From the NCBI GenBank assembly GCA_009733575.1, contig ML769484.1, positions 1-64,000 of the forward strand: a stretch of DNA of 64,000 nt, in the 5' to 3' direction. The notes beneath the pieces are model-generated. The model ran no database searches. It saw only the letters and a list, made by a program, of their open reading frames with translations, and was not told the DNA's origin. This stretch comes from Gymnopus androsaceus JB14 (Eukaryota; Basidiomycota; Agaricomycetes; Agaricales; Omphalotaceae). Positions 33,129 to 44,490 of this stretch are shown in pieces. Made by a program: the position numbers and the translations under genes. The stretch's first letter is position 1. Every line of letters begins with the position of its first letter.

Positions 33129-35636
33129 ATGTCAACTCGTCGTTCACTTCGAATTCAGGAAAAGAAATTCATTCCAGAGACGCAGGATGCACATAGAACT
33201 CCGCAGGACTCAACCGAAGGAGACCTAGAAGAGTATGAGGAGGAGAAACATGAAACAAAACCGTCTCGCAAAAGAGCTAAAACAAACCATTCGAAAGCGA
33301 ACACTAGCACGAAAAAGGGACGGATTCCTGCTCAATTTAGAAAGGTTCGAGGAAAATTAGGACTACTGGAGAGATTGGCAAAGGACATGCCGTTGGATGT
33401 CATCTTCGAGGTTAGTTCGTCGATGGAATCCCGCATCATACTGTTGTCTAATTTCCTATAGATCTTCTGCTATGTTTGTCCAGGCGATCTTTTGCAACTT
33501 GCTCGTTCATCTAAAGATCTTCGGGGTATATTGATGAGCAAATCTTCGGAAACCATTTGGCGGATTGCTCGCGAGAATGTCAGAGATTTGCCACCTCGAC
33601 CGGGAGATTTGAATGAACCTCAGTATGCTCATCTCCTCTACGAGCCCTATTGTCATGTAAGTCTCGTCGTCATGGGTTTCCAGATAATCGAGTTCAATGA
33701 GGTTTAGGTATGTGACCAAAAACGGTGTGATGATGTTCTCTGGTTATTTCGCATGAGGTGCTGCACAAACTGTATATGGTCCACGTTTGTAATCCGTGTA
33801 TCTTTGGAGACCTGATCACTCACGGGTATTCCATAGCTTTGATCTGTTCGATGGAGAGTTCCTCCGAGTCAACAGCCAGCCACCAGAATTGATGAGCCGT
33901 CTGGATATTTTGCCAGTGGTATACATCCGTCAGTTACTCTAAACATTCTATCCATTCCGTAGTGACCGATATCTGTTTAGAGAAATATGGACCTATTGTT
34001 CATCCTGGATTGCTAGCACGATTAAAAACAGAATTTGAAACGATTCCGACAGCAGCTCGCAGTGCGTGGCTTACTGATAAGGAGGAGGACCGAGCTAGCA
34101 AAATATCAGTGAGTGCACTATACATATGTTGGACATACTCACGCTCTTTCTCTAGCATGGGAGGACATGTCAGTTGTGGCTTGAGGAGAAGCTTGCTGGC
34201 CGTACCCGTGAACTGGATGATATTCGCAAACAAAGGAAGGAAGCGTGAGTGGAGGCCCTTATCGTTGTGATCCCAGACACTCAAAATCGTCCAATCAGTA
34301 TCCTCAATCGATTAGACGAAATCGGGTGGCGTGAAGAAGCCAAAATTATAATTTCTAGCTGGCAGATGTATTTGGCCCGCAATGAGTTCTCTGACCATAA
34401 ATTGGTCAAACAGGCAAAAAAGTTAACGGAATACGGTACGAGTGTTGTTTCGTCAAATTCCTAGTCTGAAGTCGACCTATCCCAGGCTGGAATAGTATAA
34501 AAGCTGATTTGGTAAAGAAATTATCAGATTGCAAGGCGAAACGTTTGGCTGCGAAAGGGCCTCGAAACCCCATCATCTACCAGCGCTATTTTGATTTGAA
34601 GGAAGAGTACAATGCAATTCTGTCGGAATCGGACCTTCGAGAACCTTTCCCCGCGGTAGGCGATATCATCAGCCACAAGCTTTTCTCGGACTTGATCTGG
34701 GACACCCCCCATGATGAATATTTGGGTGACAACTTTTTCCGGTTGAAGCTTTCAGAGTATCTCCCTAGCATTATTGACGAATGGAGACCTGCGAAAATAC
34801 AGGAGCTTCTTGAAGTTATGCGCAAATCTCATCCTGCCGCCACTACCTCTGACCTGCATCTGGCGACGTCGTTTTTTAAATGCTCGAACTGTTGGAGTCA
34901 TGTGGAACTACATTATCCACAAGTGTTCTATCATAGCTGCTGCCAAAGTCAGGTCCCCGACGGTCATCGCGACGAACGGTTTGAACCATACGTGTCAGTA
35001 TTCCCTCATGGTATGCCATGGACGGCTCGTACAATCACTTTTAACGAGGCCAAATCACAAGTGTCGGGCGCGATCATCCAAAGCTGCTCTCTCGATCCCA
35101 CCACAACAACGAGACAAGACATGTATTCTGCCAGTCCGCTCATCGAGTGTATGTCTTGCACTTCTGATCAGGGGCGTATGTTCACAAGGTGGCCAGTGGT
35201 ATGTAATACAATTTTCTGAAGTTATCCATCTGATGCTTTCATTGCAGCTCCTATCCGGGCACGAAAATCATCTCCTCAGAATCAATTCCTTTAGTGAAGA
35301 AACATCCCGTATATTGGCTTTTGAACCGGATCGCAGCCATCACCACGATGTTCTATGTTGTGCCCATTGCAACAAGTCGCTCACTGTCAGGAATCTCTTT
35401 AATCATCTGGAAGACACGTACGTGCAATAGTAATTTGGCAGAGCTACCTAGTTTTCTTACTGTCGCCTCACAGCCATAGACTTTATGTTAACATTGACAA
35501 GCAAGCTTCTCGTTCATCGAACGTTGAAGCAGCGCATGAACATTGGTACTGGAATCCTCTCTGGAGCTGTACCTATCATTCCCTCCGCAATTCGTTCCGA
35601 TACAAAGAAGTGTCGGATGGCACTTCTCAGCCTTAA
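33129..35636 (+). CDS. F-box protein with C-terminal zinc-type cysteine pairs
   Basis: F-box proteins recruit substrates to SCF ubiquitin ligases. The start MSTRRSLRIQEKKF (33129) leads into a charged, nuclear-type basic stretch (KPSRKRAKTNHSKAN). The F-box follows across an intron: LERLAKDMPLDVIFE / IFCYVCPGDLLQLARSSKDL. Later exons include YEPYCHVCDQKRCDDVLWLF, FRMRCCTNC and WNSIKADLVKKLSDCK. The C-terminal part has FFKCSNCWSHVELHYPQVFY and LCCAHCNKSLT, both cysteine-pair motifs, and ends at 35636. About nine introns of 50-70 nt. The exon junction near 33915-33960 is unclear. This combination is typical of large F-box families in Agaricomycetes. A fragment of it (34758-34929) is copied at 26308. 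Confidence 0.8.
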
Positions 35637-35962
35637 TTTAACTTTTGATTTTTGAACTATATGTACATGCAATCATGTTGTTCTCTTTCACGATACATCC
35701 TTCAACTCCGTCTGACCAGTCCTCGGATTTTCCTCCAGAATCATTAACGCTTCGTAGTTGTCCGTATATTGTTGTGTTCAGTGCGAGTCCGATTTTAAGA
35801 GGTGTTTGTAGGCGGCAATACATACCGGTTATTCGCTTGAGCTCTCAGAACTTGCTCAGAACTTGACGGGTCTCAGACTAGACTAAGAGGTTTGAGTTCC
35901 CCTCTTCTGATGTTTATCTATAATGAGCGTGCTCTAAACCTAAACCAAAGTGGCGAAAATAT

Positions 35963-37095
35963 CTACGTAACAGCTAGGTTCCCTTCAGCTTGCGTTCCAT
36001 CCAACTGATTTTGTTTCGTCCAGTCATAGACAGCGTTTGCTTTACCCTTTTTCCAATCATCTATCGCCCGTAACGCTGCAGTACCCCAATCGTAACTTTC
36101 ATGCTCATCAAGATCCTCTGGACCATCCACAAAGGTAACTAATCTGACGTTGTAGGGTTGAATAAAGCCATCGTTGAGGGCATTCTGGATCATCTTGCGG
36201 AGGGGATCGTAGTAGTTGAGCACGTTGACGAGTACGACCGCTGGCCGGAGTAACAAATAATCAGGAAGTTTAGCCGTGGCTCGGATTTGGGAGGACATTG
36301 GTGCCAGGCAAACTCACGTTTATCATGAATTCCGAGTTGAGTCCATGTTGTCACTTCAAAGACCTATAAAACGGTGTAGGATTTCAGCGCAAGCTACTAC
36401 TATGGGCTAGTCTCTGTACCTCATCAAATGTACCAAACCCGCCCGGAAGACCTATGAAACCACAGGAACGTTTCGCCATTTCTACTTTTCTTTCGTGCAT
36501 AGAATTCACAACGATCTGCCAAAGGCCCCACCGTTAGTATTCTGGTCGTAGACTCCAGTCAAGCTTCCACTTACCGTTTGACACTATAAACACCAAGACG
36601 TAAATCAGCTCATGTTTGCAATGAGTTCGCTTACCAACTTCAGGTTTCAGAACGCTCTGAAATTGAAGTGGATACTCACTTTGTCATTGGACTCGGAGGC
36701 ACCACTGGTGCTGGGCTCTGCTTCGACTGGCCTTTTGGTGTAAGACGCATCTAACTCTGAAGATTTGTCTGCTTCCCCGCCTGTCATCAATATCGCATAT
36801 GGTATAACCCCTGTCACCCTGCCTCCCGCTTGAAGCACGGTATGCGATACGACTCCCATTAGACCGTACGTGCCTGCAGGAGCTTCACTTAGGCCTCCAT
36901 ATACTAGGGGTCTGTTGTTTTTAGCGAGAGCAGTTCCTACGGCTGCACGTCGCGAACGTTGTCAAAAATTGTGAGTGTTCAGAAAGTAGAGCCTCCAGAA
37001 AGAAACGTACAAATAGCTGCTTTGGCATATGCAGGTCGTTTTCCTATCGAGGAGCCGCAATAGACGGCGACTGGACTTCCTGCAGTGGATGGCAT
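35963..37095 (-). CDS. LOG-family (lysine-decarboxylase-like) nucleotide phosphoribohydrolase
   Basis: LOG proteins cleave ribose-5-phosphate from (cytokinin) nucleoside monophosphates. Exon 1 (start 37095) reads [20 protein letters not shown], the N-terminal VYCGSS motif. Exon 2 gives [11 protein letters not shown] and [20 protein letters not shown], with a serine-rich insert. Then [16 protein letters not shown] and [14 protein letters not shown], the family PGGxGTxxE active-site motif with the catalytic Arg/Glu. The C terminus is [16 protein letters not shown] to NLAVT at 35963. Two very short exons (ending near 36635 and 36580) are needed between DK and IVVNS; their exact limits are uncertain. 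Confidence 0.85.
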
Positions 37096-37352
37096 GAAGG
37101 AAAGAAGGAGATGGCTTCTCGGGACCGCGCATCATGATTTTATCCATGTGCTGGGCCTCGTTCCGTCTATTATTTCACAGCGCTCCGGGTCGTCGGAGCT
37201 GAAACACTGCTCCCGGGGAGCCAGAAGGAGCGTCGAAAATAATGATTTGACTCATGCTACACACTCATATTCTCGTCTAGAAAACGTAACTTCGTCAGCA
37301 TATTGTACCTAGATAGTATATAGCGTAAAGACATCGTGTCAGAAGATCAAGT

Positions 37353-39895
37353 TCAAGACGTAGGCTTGATGAGCCCGAAAAACTTTCCCCTCTTGGCCTT
37401 CTTGTCAATCGCTTCTCTCACTTCGTGCTCCGTCTCTTCTTCAGTAATCTGGCCACCGATGACGGAGTACCACATTACTGTTAGCATGCCAATAACAGCG
37501 GTAAGGACGCAGCTAAGTAGATTCAGTACCCAGGGCGTGCGTGTTATTATAAAATTGAAACTCACCCAAACATTGCTAGAATACCTTTTGGATGCCATCC
37601 ATTATTTTGTAGGTAAGGACCTAAGGGAAGCCCGTCGAGGTCTGTCTTTGATGCGAACCCTGCAGCGTTTCCAGAGGCAGGGAACCCCAAAGCCAGGCAA
37701 TTGTCCTTCAGAGCCTGCGGAACAGTGTCAGCGTACAACTGTGCTTGAAGCGGGGCTTCGACGAGTTGAACAGCGAGTCCAACCTCGAGATGCCATTCGA
37801 TATGACCTGGAAGTAGCATAAAATGAGTATATCTCATCCTCGACAGTCGAAAAAATATAGCTTGGTGACCCGCCCTCTAGAGGATCAGTATAATTTGTAA
37901 AGAAACAAACTCACAATGGAGGAACCATACTCCTGGGTTGTCAGCTACGAAACGAAGCGTTGCAGAAGAGCCTGATGGGATATGGACCGTATCTCTGCGG
38001 AGGGGGTTCGATTGGTTGGACGAAATCGGAGGATTGAGGGAGAGATCGTCGGAGGTGTAGTCAATCGAGCGACCAACAATGAACGGTTTATGTCCATGAA
38101 TGTGGCTTCAAAAACAAACATCACATCAGAATCAATGCTACAATAGAAGCAAAGGAACGTACAAAGGATGTTTTCCAGCGTCTGAATTTTGGATGACGAT
38201 GTCTATTACGTCCATATATGTTAGAACGAAGCTAGTGGATCCGTAGGCGGGTGCATAAGTCGCATTCTCCCCTAGGGTCATCTCGCTAAGAATGGCGGGA
38301 GTAAGAGGAGAGTTGTAGGTAATGTCATTGAATCTATGCAAGTTGGATTAGTTTTAAAGGCAACCGCAAGCTGGCTCAGTCATATACGGATGTCGTGCAG
38401 CCTTCTAACTGTGCGACTCCGCTACATGTACCGACATTTTTTACTTACACGGCATGGTTGGTTCCGTCGTCCATGGTATCGAAAGCGGCCACCAAAGTGA
38501 TGGTCCGTGTGGATTCAGGTGCAGAGATCTGTTCATAGGGTACTAGCAGTGTATCGTTGATGTCAAGATATGCTTCAACGGTGCCATAGTCGGTGATGGA
38601 AGCGGAAGAAGAATATGTGATGGATGAAGTGATATCTGAGGGAGATATTAAGCTCAAGGCAGATTGGGGAGATGATGATTCTTACTTGGTTGAAGAGTAT
38701 CTGGAACGGAGTCGAACATTGTTGTATCCATGTTGGCGTGAATCATCCAATTGGAAGACGTAGTATCATTTCGAGCGGTGACCAGAATAGAGTAACGCTG
38801 GGCAACTGCAATGCTTATCTGGTCGATTGGATACTCTTCGGTGTCCGTGCCCTCGACCTCGACCTGAAAAAGGGGATGAGCTGAGTAGAAAACACGTAAA
38901 GATAACCTCACAATTCGCATATCATGACCATCAATCCAGAAGTAAAACATGGCAAAGGCGGAGACGTTGACAATCCTCAACCGATAAGTTTTTCCAGCCT
39001 CGAAAGGCAGAGTAGAGTTCTCGTTAAACCCAACCGCAGCGGTAGTCGGGGACGGATCGGTTCCGGAAATAGGACCAAGATACGAAGCGTTTTGCGCAAA
39101 GTAAATTAAGGCAGAGTCTAAAAATCAAAATTAGTCCAAGCTTATTCTGCACGACGCTCAGCTTACCCGGAATAGGTTCTGCGCCTCCGGGATTAGCAAT
39201 GTTGATGAAAGATTCGAGAAGGATGGGTGCTTCGGTGTGATACCAGTCGCTCAGAATGATGGTAAACTCTTCGTCGTATGAATAAACTTCCGTGGGTGGA
39301 TGAAGCACCAATGGAGCTCGAAGCCCGTCAACGTATTGGGACTAAAAGAAAACAAACAGTCAGCAGAAGAGTACCGAGTGAGAGAAACGAGCTTTACTCC
39401 TTTATGCGAGTGGACCCAGTAAGTACCCCATTGACCCGATGAGTTAATTGGAACTACGTAGTCAAAAGTACCTCCAGGGGGAGTCCCGCTACGATGACAG
39501 GTCAAATAAAATGGCACTAATTAGCGGAAAAAGAACCTACCATTCTGAGACGCCCACTGGGCCGTCCATGAACGACATATTGTTGAAAAACATTCCGTGG
39601 TGATGAAGACTAGTTGCAACATCCAAGGAGTTGGTCATATGAATTAACAACGAGTCTGTAGTATTTACGTCGAGAGGTGGAGGACTGTAAAGCGGTCGGA
39701 AATCCATTGTTCACGAGAATCGTCAAAAGGGACCTACGGCCAGGTGTTGTTGACTCCAATTACGCGACGGTCAGCGAGCCCATCGGGATTGGCATTTTCG
39801 ACATAGGTAATGTTCCACCAAAGCTCCTGGATCCCAGCAAGAGCTGGCGAAATGACGGAGGCCAGTAGAAGGAGGACAAACTGTGTCGACCACAT
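37353..39895 (-). CDS. FET3: FET3-type multicopper ferroxidase
   Basis: Fet3 oxidises Fe(II) at the plasma membrane and passes Fe(III) to Ftr1. The start at 39895 gives a signal peptide ([20 protein letters not shown]) then [20 protein letters not shown]. Copper ligands are in [30 protein letters not shown] and WFLHCHIEWHLE. The ferroxidase-specific acidic residue in NPGGAEPIP and the [15 protein letters not shown] region match yeast Fet3, separating it from laccases. A C-terminal membrane span ([16 protein letters not shown]) and cytosolic tail end at 37353. The exons are in phase across more than ten introns; no frame damage. It is divergently paired with FTR1 over a ~495-bp promoter. Confidence 0.95.
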
Positions 39896-40140
39896 TTCTG
39901 GAGGAAGGGTGGTGAAACTGGGAAGCTTGAATGAAAAAAAGGTCTATTTACATACCTAAGTGGATCTAGAAGGTAAAAGGGTACCGGCTAGGATTGATCG
40001 ATAGCAAATCCAGGCAAGAAGCTGGCGAAAAATCGTGCCACATGTCGCGGTATTTGTCTGTTTTTGAATAGCAAGTGGAGGAGTGAGATGAACAGGCAAT
40101 ATCTAATCATCCGTGCGAGGTGCGGAAACAGATGTCTTGA

Positions 40141-40169
40141 TAATCAGATAATATAAGATTATCTGATTA
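40141..40169. promoter_or_regulatory. paired inverted ATCAGATAA sites (iron-responsive GATA operator candidate)
   Basis: ATCAGATAA at 40143-40151 and its reverse complement at 40159-40167 lie inside a perfect inverted repeat with 12-bp arms (TAATCAGATAAT) and a 5-nt spacer. ATCWGATAA is the known consensus of fungal iron GATA repressors (Urbs1, SreA, Sre1, Sfu1 group). The site is about 245 nt from the FET3 start and 222 nt from the FTR1 start, so it can serve both. Use in this organism is inference. Confidence 0.7.
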
Positions 40170-40390
40170 CTAGATCTGATCCCTTACTGTCAAAAAAAAC
40201 TAAGTACCTCTCCAGTACCTCTCCAAATTCCGCTCAGTCGCAATCGAGTGGAAAATCTAGATCTTTCAGCTCTTACGTACCTTCTCGTAGCTCCTTCAGG
40301 CAGAACAATATCCACATGCCATTCGAAATTTAAATATACAAACGCGCAAGCAAAAAAAGCTCGAAGGTCCCAAACTCCCAACTTCTCGCA

Positions 40391-41921
40391 ATGGCCAAGG
40401 ACTTGTTCTCCGTCCCCATCTTCTTCATTGCATTCCGTGAAACTCTTGAAGCAGCGATCATTGTCTCTGTTTTGCTGGGTCTCGCTGAACAGATTGTATA
40501 TGAGGATCCTGGACGTTTAACCCATGCGCATACAATTACCTCGACCAACGATGAATCCAGGGCTGAGTCCGGCGAGGAAGCGCTTGAAGTTTCGGATGAG
40601 GACCGCCGCCGCCTCATTCGCAAGTTGCGCATACAGGTGCGCTGCTTTGAGGCACATTTGAAAGCAACTGACCACGGTTTAGATCTTTGCAGGTGCAGGT
40701 ATAGGTCTCTTCATTGCGCTGTCCGTCGGAGCCGCGTATGTCTTTTCACCCATTTCGACCGATTCGGTTGCTCACTAAGTTGTAGGTTTATTGCCGTATG
40801 GTTCACGCAAGCAGCCGACCTTTGGTCTAGTACCGAGGAGCTTTGGGAAGGTACTGTGCTCCCCGTTCTATACTTCGCTGCTCATCTCTTTCCAGGTATC
40901 TTTGATATCATTGCCTCGCTCATGATCTTCGTAATGGGCGTTAGCATGCTGAAGATGGATCGAGGTACCATTTCCGCATGCTTCACTAGCTTCAGAACCT
41001 CATGCATCGTATATGCAACTAGCCAAGGCAAAGTGGCGCCTCAAGCTCCAACGCGCCTTCGATGGACGTACTCGGGGCGACAAAGACGGCAAAGCAGGAA
41101 AATGGGTCCTTCTCATTCTGCCCCTTATCACCGTCGTGCGGGAAGGCAAGTCTTATCCAGTGCTTTGTTTTGCTTTCGTTCTCCTTACTCCTAACAGGTC
41201 TCGAAGCCGTTATATTCATCGGAGGAGTTTCTCTCGGCCAGCCTGCCACTTCAATCCCAATCGCAGCCATCGTTGGTCTCATATGTGGTTTGGTTGCTGG
41301 GTTCGTCATTTACCAATTTGGTAGCCGAACGAGTTGAGTCTATCAATCTCTTCTTCCCCTCCTATCGAGTAGCTAATTCCTAAAAAGCTTTGAGCATCTT
41401 CCTGATTGCGATGACCAACTTTTTGCTCCTTATCGGCGCCGGTCTTTTCTCTCGTGGCATATGGGCTTTCCAGGAGAATGCATTCAATAACCTTCTTGGT
41501 GCCGATGTAGATGATTCTGGAGGAGATGGCCCGGGCTCGTTCAATGTGGTAGGAAACATTTGGCATTTGGACTGCTGCAACCCCGAGAATAATTTCGATA
41601 ACTCGGGATGGTCCATTTTCAATGCCATCTTTGGATGGACTAACAGCGCTACGTTGGGCTCAGTCCTGAGCTATGTATTCTACTGGATCGCTGTCATGAT
41701 GACTTTGGTCATCATGAAGTTCAAAGAAGTGGGTTCTAGGTCTTATTATGTATCGTGCGTGCACTAATCTTTATTTGTAGGGTCGAACCACTATTTTCGG
41801 ACGCGAATCTGCTGCTGGGCGTTCTCGTCGCATCCGTCGCGAGAATGCAGCCAACCCTTCGACAGAGATCACGGATTCGAAAACTAGCGACAGCGGCGAA
41901 CCCCCGATTTTGCCGAAGTAG
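40391..41921 (+). CDS. FTR1: high-affinity iron permease FTR1
   Basis: Ftr1 is the plasma-membrane iron permease that works in complex with Fet3. The start at 40391 gives MAKDLFSVPIFFIAFRETLE, with the first RExLE motif in helix 1. Later exons give GIGLFIALSVGAA, FIAVWFTQAADLWSS, IFDIIASLMIFVMGVSML, VLLILPLITVVREGLEAVIF (second RExLE motif), GQPATSIPIAAIVGLICGL, IFLIAMTNFLLLIGAGLFSR and VLSYVFYWIAVMMTLV, seven hydrophobic segments in all. The tail GRTTIFGRESAAGR ends at 41921. The intron that splits V-R-E-G/L-E begins with GCAAGT (GC-AG type). No frame damage. Confidence 0.95.
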
Positions 41922-43066
41922 ATGACTCCGCCACGTCGATGGTAAAATGAAAGTATACCTGTACTTATTACGCTTCTCCTACTTCTACGTTGGCTATCTG
42001 AGGGATCTGTTGGCCTTTTCAAAAGAATTGATCTAATAAATGTTCGTGAAATTTTCATCCGGGAATACTTGATCATGAAGCTTGAACGTCTTGACCGTTT
42101 GAACTCCCACTGAAACTTAACACAATTGGAGAGCAGTCAATATACTTGTCAGGCGGAACAACCTTCCCATCGGTGAGTGCACGAGTTGCTTGTCGGTAAA
42201 AATGAATCTTCGAATGTGGCCTGTCAGCCGGAGGAAAAGTGGAGAGCTTCCCAAGAGCTTCCAGCCAATATACTTAAGCGGAGCAACCATCTCTTCGGTG
42301 AGTTCACGAGTTGCTTGTCGGTAAAAATGAATCCTCGAATATAGCCTGTCAGCGGGAAAAGTGATATATATCAGAGATCGCAGAAGCAAGGCAGATGCCT
42401 AAACTTTGAAGGGAAGCAACGCGGAAATCGATCGCGATAACCTCCACAGTTCCGCATCCCTATCTGATAAGACAAGCATGCTTGACTGTGGAGGTGTCTG
42501 TGGTAAATAACATAAGATCGGTAAATGAAATCGAGATTCGACTTGGCGGGTTCGGGCCAGAGAACAAGCGAACCTTCCAAATTGCTGAGTGAGAGGACCT
42601 TCCCGATGCCTAAATGAAAGAAAAACCATCAGTGCATTTTAGGGGTCAGAAAGGAATGATGCTAGGAAATTAGAATCTAGGGCGACTCGTCCGGTGAATT
42701 AAATCCGATAGTACATTCAGAAGCAGTCCGGCAGTACTGTACGAGTATATTGTTCTATTTGTTTTTTTTCTTCAGTTCCTATCTTTCGACTTCAGTTAGG
42801 CCTTACGCCGCTCCCTTGGCGAGACGCGGGAGCATCGACGAAATGAATACGGCTGCGCTGAACAGTCGTCAATACAAAAAATCCGTAAGAGCAGATTCCG
42901 CAAGCCTGTTGCTGTTCAAGAGTTCACGGTAGGTGACGGTCTCCCCAGTCTCGGCTTCAAGCGTGGAGCCAGCTAGGTGGATGCCTTCAGAGGTCTCGAG
43001 TCACCAGTGAATATCAATCGAATTGTTTTGTCGAATAGTCGAGCTGTGACAGTAATGAGAGTACGA
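41922..43066. other. intergenic with one tandem duplication
   Basis: No gene is supported between FTR1 and LCP5, whose 3' ends face each other. It contains the 128-bp tandem repeat listed next. Confidence 0.5.
42138..42360. repeat. two imperfect tandem copies of a ~128-bp unit
   Basis: CAATATACTT starts each unit (42138 and 42266). Both contain GCACGAGTTGCTTGTCGG-like sequence followed by TAAAAATGAATCYTCGAATR and GCCTGTCAGC. The second unit is shorter at its 3' end. Confidence 0.8.
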
Positions 43067-44338
43067 CTATCTTTTAGATTTGATACCTTTTCTTTCCATC
43101 TCAAATCTACTCTTCTTCCTTTTCTGAGGTCTTTCTCCTTCATCAGCTGCTAACGAGTCAGCACCTCTCTTTCTATGTTCCCGACTTCTTTCGAGTACCC
43201 CGCCCCTCTTCCCCCGTTGTCGCAATTCCTCATACCCATCGCCTCCAAGAGTACGGCCAGAACCGCGACCAATGTCTTTCAAGACATCACCGAATTCGTC
43301 CTCCCAGCCACTCGCAGTCCCTCTTCTACCTTTTCCTTCCTCTCCCAGACCACTCAGACCGCCGCCCAGAGCTAAAGATTCCTCATCTCGTACTCTGCGT
43401 CTCGCGTCTTTCTTACCCATCATGACACGACCGAATTGATCCTCTTCGAATTCAGTGAGGTGCTTCAGGTACTTGGCACGAGAAGAAGTATGGTTGAGCG
43501 AGGGAGTGTTTCCAAGACCGGAAGTGCTTTCGACGTGAGGCATGGAGACGTCTGTATGTAAAACGGACGTGAGGGATGTGGGGATCGGAGCCCGCTGTTG
43601 CCGTTTTGTTTTGGCGGAGGTTTGTGGTACGTAGGGCATAGGCGCAACACGAGGAGGACGGTAGATGCCGTCGGCGTTATTATTGTCGTCGTTTCCTCCG
43701 TGAACGGGGCCGTCCCGATCCTCTCTGTCATCAACGTCGTTAGGCGTCGAGTAGATTTTGAGGATTGGGTCGGAATGCAAGGGGGTCTAATTCAAAGTTT
43801 TGAGCATTAACCAAAGGCCTTTATGAAATGTACATACCATTCCGAATGTCATTGGCATCCGTTTTCTCTTTTTGCAGAGCAGCTTTGACGAGTTTTTCAA
43901 TCTGGTAACGCATGCGTCCCTCCAAGGCTTTGACCTTTTCGAGCACTATGCGGCCTTCAATCATCTGATCTACCAGGTCTCCTGATCCTGTTCCACGAGC
44001 ACTGCGCTCGGGAGCACCGAAAGACTCTGCAGGTGGATCGCGTGAAGATAGAGAATGACCTATAGCTTTCCGAGTTGAAACCAAAAGGAGAGACTGCAGG
44101 TACGAAAGGAGGACATGATGTTTTAAAGACAGAAGCGAAATCCCATCCTTGTTTTCGAAGTACGATGGGCCTCTACATGCAGGTTAGAAATGTACATATA
44201 TATCAAGAAAGCCACATACTTTGCGTGTAGCGATTGTATAGTTTCGCGTGCAGACGACATGCTGGCGGTCATTTCATCGAGCAATTTGCACACTTGCTGT
44301 GTGTCAACGGCAGCAGCCTGAGCTTCATTTGAAGACAT
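43067..44338 (-). CDS. LCP5: U3 snoRNP protein LCP5 / neuroguidin (Sas10/C1D family)
   Basis: Lcp5 acts in small-subunit processome assembly and 18S rRNA maturation. Exon 1 (start 44338) is MSSNEAQAAAVDTQQVCKLL to SLHAK. Exon 2 carries the Sas10/C1D helix KVKALEGRMRYQIEKLVKAA. The last exon gives DPLAFRPNPQN, GIYRPPRVAPMPYVPQ and a basic tail (KRKKSRFEMERKGIKSKR) ending at 43067, all family features. One base too many near 43752 breaks the frame between PQNL and STPNDVDDRED. The gene is divergent with HAT1, 152 nt apart. Confidence 0.85.
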
Positions 44339-44490
44339 TATGGGAGGAAGCAAAGAATAAGCGCCAAAAAAAATTGAGCGCTGTTTGCTTTGATCGGAGA
44401 CACAGAGCGTAAGCGCTTCTTTATTGACTACCACCAGCACGGAATCGCGGACGAGCGCGTTTTGTCGAAGAAACTCAGCTGCAAACCATA

